Shown: one piece after another, positions 6,801-7,874 of the stretch
How positions within the stretch are numbered: position 1 is the first letter of the stretch
Layout of the letters: each line of letters starts with the position of its first letter
NCBI GenBank assembly: GCA_002415895.1
Contig: DIAV01000226.1
Span: 11,960-19,833 of the forward strand
From: Anaerolineales bacterium UBA5069
GTDB lineage: Bacteria > Chloroflexota > Anaerolineae > Caldilineales > Caldilineaceae
Length of the DNA: 7,874 bases
Direction of reading: 5' to 3'
Notes under the pieces: model-generated
Told to the model about the DNA's origin: nothing
Seen by the model: only the letters and a program-made list of their open reading frames with translations
Database searches by the model: none
Position numbers and translations under genes: made by a program

Positions 6801-7856
6801 CCCGCCGTACAGACCATCAAGGCGGAGTCGGAGAAGCTGCGCAAGCAGGGCATCCGGATTCAGGTCGTGCTCATCCACGAAGGCGCGAACGTGGGCTCCA
6901 ATGCCGTGGACGGCGGTGCGCCGACGCCGTGGCAGGGGCCGATTGTGGATATCGTCAACCAGATTCAGGATACAACGGTGGATCTGGTGCTGGCGGGCCA
7001 CACGCATCGCATTGCCAACTTCCAGATCGGCCACATTGCCGTGGGTGAGGGGTTGAATGCGGGCGCCTCCTACTCTGTTGCACAGTTGATTGTGCAAGGA
7101 CAGGATGTAGAGTGGGCAGGCGTGGCAACACGTGTGGCGCGCAACCTGGGCGTGGCCAAGCGCGCCGACGTGCAGGCGATTGTGGATGACGCCAACGCAC
7201 AGACCGCCGTACTGCGCAACCAGGTCATCGGTACGCAGCAGTTCGACATCAAGCGCGCACCCAACCGCCTGTTTGAGTCGGCCATGGGCAACATGGTGGC
7301 CGATGCCATGCGTGTCAAGTATCCGGGTGTGGATGCCGCCTACACCAACTCGGGTGGCCTGCGCGCCGATCTGAACTGCGCGCCGCCCTCGGCAGCCGAA
7401 GCCAACTGCGAGATTACCTGGGGCGAGACCTTCTCGGTGCTGCCCTTTGGCAACCGCACAGTGATCTTCACGCTCACGGGTGCACAACTGGAACAGGCGT
7501 ACCTCAACGGCTTTGCGCCCGCGTGTGACCCCGCCTTCACCGGCGGCACAGGGCGCTTCCCGCAGGTTTCGGGGATGCGTGTCACCTACACGTGCAACGG
7601 CACAACGCCCGCAGTCACCGGCATGTGGTTGACGCCCACCGGCATGGGCGGCCCCGAGACCCCCATTGCACCGACCGACACGCTGCGTGTGGTCACCAAC
7701 GACTTCATGCTGACGGGCGGCGATGGCTACACGGTCTTCACCCAGGCCACAAATGTACAGCAGCCGGGCGATGATCTGCAGCAGGTGGTGATTGACTACA
7801 TTGTGGCAAACTCGCCCGTTGGCCCTGTTGTGGATGGGCGCATTGTGAAGCAGTAG
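3867..7856 (+). CDS. Secreted NPP-type phosphodiesterase fused to a 5'-nucleotidase
   Basis: This 1329-residue protein has a Sec signal peptide (basic n-region, hydrophobic 17-29, APALA|Q cleavage after about residue 35). A YLPLI motif (47-51) and a Gly/Asn/Asp-rich linker follow. Residues ~125-800 are an alkaline-phosphatase-superfamily nucleotide pyrophosphatase/phosphodiesterase. They keep all expected ligands: Asp139 (VSDG), nucleophile Thr181 ([13 protein letters not shown]), Asp504 and His508 (TDEFSH), Asp576 and His577 (SSDHG), His741 (GQHGY). Residues ~812-1090 are a 5'-nucleotidase metallophosphatase: TDFHGQ (Asp822, His824), SGDN (Asp869), GNHEFD (Asn902, His903), LIHEG (His1004), GHTH (1044-1047). 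Residues ~1118-1329 are the 5'-nucleotidase C-terminal domain with [18 protein letters not shown] and [11 protein letters not shown]. Six cysteines at close pair spacing (606/620, 1171/1181, 1220/1243) suggest disulfides outside the cell. No lipobox, sortase signal or C-terminal membrane helix is seen. The likely role is stepwise breakdown of external nucleotides to nucleoside and phosphate; the actual substrates are unknown. Confidence 0.93.
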   Translation: MSIRGWNRRLRSSLRNGLLVLALVSLVLPAAPALAQTPDGGVPPAAYLPLINQGANGDSGENGNGDLPSDVWGEIAGDLYTDVWASVGTGVWGAPPGDLVFDEAGNPVSEAAPANAAGAANSNHFTPWRNDSLIFFVSDGMRQDAVEQATTRGQMPAMARLLRTGAKAADNGLLTQAPPNTGAGWFTLATGAWPAVTGSTNNTFHKNGAAFTSRTASFDDGVLQAETLAQSAERGGKKVVQIEWAGGRNGAINGPTVDYRGFFSGRGVATNYISPTDDPNFTASFGLQFDHPAGFAGNAPFAGAAPAPAAGWSNVPTSYSPAQEMRLRVLDFGTDKYGLNAYIFDSSNDGVVNYNRVLLDFDKDGSSNAGILKRGQWADVKVSLTGTSGGTLDGRTAGMLVKVEELTPDLSKVRLFHTSVTRANATWAAWPGMAGFTGDFAEFIAQKFPTSTAADFAILEAGIVSEDTYVQQGLYWERLYWPLTMYLVSTYKPDLALVGYPVTDEFSHQFLGLVTRTLPNGAPNPAFDDVQVNGTPDGRLAQREGYLKRAYAGADATLALTQWLMPWSATTFVSSDHGFAPQFLAIDASKVLVDLGLLSAPQTSNCRPAASETIGKAKACWAGGTVQIYLNVVGRDPANAAFKQVAAADVDATVAQIKAAFLALTDPNDWTGDGQPEGWKLIDRAFTKAEARYIPNGAGSTANMASPTRTGDLVVFAYPPYQYDAATPGTLVARSAFFGQHGYVPDVQDLANNINMRSLFIAGGGMIRPKTTAQGIRSIDLAPTAAYILGVPEPQHAQGVVRLDLLRGGNARTLVPIVGLTDFHGQLEQTTTAFDGINVPTGGAAQLATMFDEEAAAFANPGFRFASGDNVGASPAISGLLEDMPAIDVENAWGLNATSYGNHEFDYGVARLQAHQARANFPFLGANIVDEITGQNPNWVQGTHVFNYGNLRIGVIGIGLETTPDLVSAGATAGLKFLPAVQTIKAESEKLRKQGIRIQVVLIHEGANVGSNAVDGGAPTPWQGPIVDIVNQIQDTTVDLVLAGHTHRIANFQIGHIAVGEGLNAGASYSVAQLIVQGQDVEWAGVATRVARNLGVAKRADVQAIVDDANAQTAVLRNQVIGTQQFDIKRAPNRLFESAMGNMVADAMRVKYPGVDAAYTNSGGLRADLNCAPPSAAEANCEITWGETFSVLPFGNRTVIFTLTGAQLEQAYLNGFAPACDPAFTGGTGRFPQVSGMRVTYTCNGTTPAVTGMWLTPTGMGGPETPIAPTDTLRVVTNDFMLTGGDGYTVFTQATNVQQPGDDLQQVVIDYIVANSPVGPVVDGRIVKQ

Positions 7857-7874
7857 GGAGCAGGGAGCAGGGAG
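7855..7874 (+). repeat. AGGGAGC heptamer array, continuing past window
   Basis: Starting at the second base of the TAG stop codon, the sequence is AGGGAGC, AGGGAGC, AGGGAG, nearly three exact copies of a 7-bp unit up to the last base. The true length is cut off by the window. Short tandem heptamers of this kind are known in intergenic DNA of cyanobacteria and other bacteria; they are not coding here. Confidence 0.75.

Noticed and set aside
5586..7487. Minus-strand open frame of 633 codons opposite the 5'-nucleotidase half
   Set aside because: It is antisense to conserved metal-binding motifs, rich in His, Cys, Arg and Gly, and has no domain or ribosome-binding site.
1..7874. CRISPR array, insertion sequence, integrase or phage genes
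   Set aside because: I found no spaced direct repeats, transposase or recombinase motifs, or terminal inverted repeats; the only tandem repeats are the short ones listed.

Overview
The window is a piece of a high-GC bacterial chromosome with four genes, all supported by recognisable protein families. Two small observations suggest Chloroflexota (Caldilinea/Anaerolinea-like): the secreted protein carries a YLPLI motif just after its signal peptide, a pattern I associate with exported Chloroflexota proteins, and the proteins are rich in Ala, Gly and Pro. This is an inference from style, not from a marker gene.

Layout. Positions 1-1055 (minus strand) hold the N-terminal 351 residues of a nitronate monooxygenase-family flavoprotein; its C-terminus lies beyond the left edge. 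A divergent intergenic region of about 320 bp follows. It has a good minus-strand -10 element (TATAAT) with a near-palindrome in the -35/-10 spacer, and a weaker plus-strand promoter. On the plus strand comes a probable two-gene operon: a ThiF/MoeB/HesA-type adenylyltransferase (1379-2455) and, 27 bp later, a protein with two GNAT acetyltransferase domains (2483-3514).

A 352-bp, visibly AT-richer intergenic region (3515-3866) holds several small symmetric elements: an 18-bp perfect palindrome built on a 7-bp direct repeat, two mutually exclusive inverted repeats, a plausible promoter, a leader hairpin and a strong ribosome-binding site. It leads into the main gene of the window, a 1329-residue secreted protein (3867-7856).

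That protein joins two complete enzymes: an alkaline-phosphatase-superfamily nucleotide pyrophosphatase/phosphodiesterase (NPP) module with its full metal and nucleophile set, and a 5'-nucleotidase (metallophosphatase plus 5'-nucleotidase C-terminal domain). By family logic the first could cut nucleotide phosphodiesters or pyrophosphates outside the membrane to NMP, and the second could dephosphorylate the NMP to nucleoside and phosphate. This would be a one-polypeptide phosphate and nucleoside salvage (or extracellular nucleotide-signal removal) pathway. It is the most interesting feature here. An array of AGGGAGC heptamers begins inside its stop codon and runs to the right edge.

The four genes do not form one obvious pathway. 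The NMO gene is divergent, the ThiF-GNAT pair looks co-transcribed, and the secreted phosphoesterase has its own leader.
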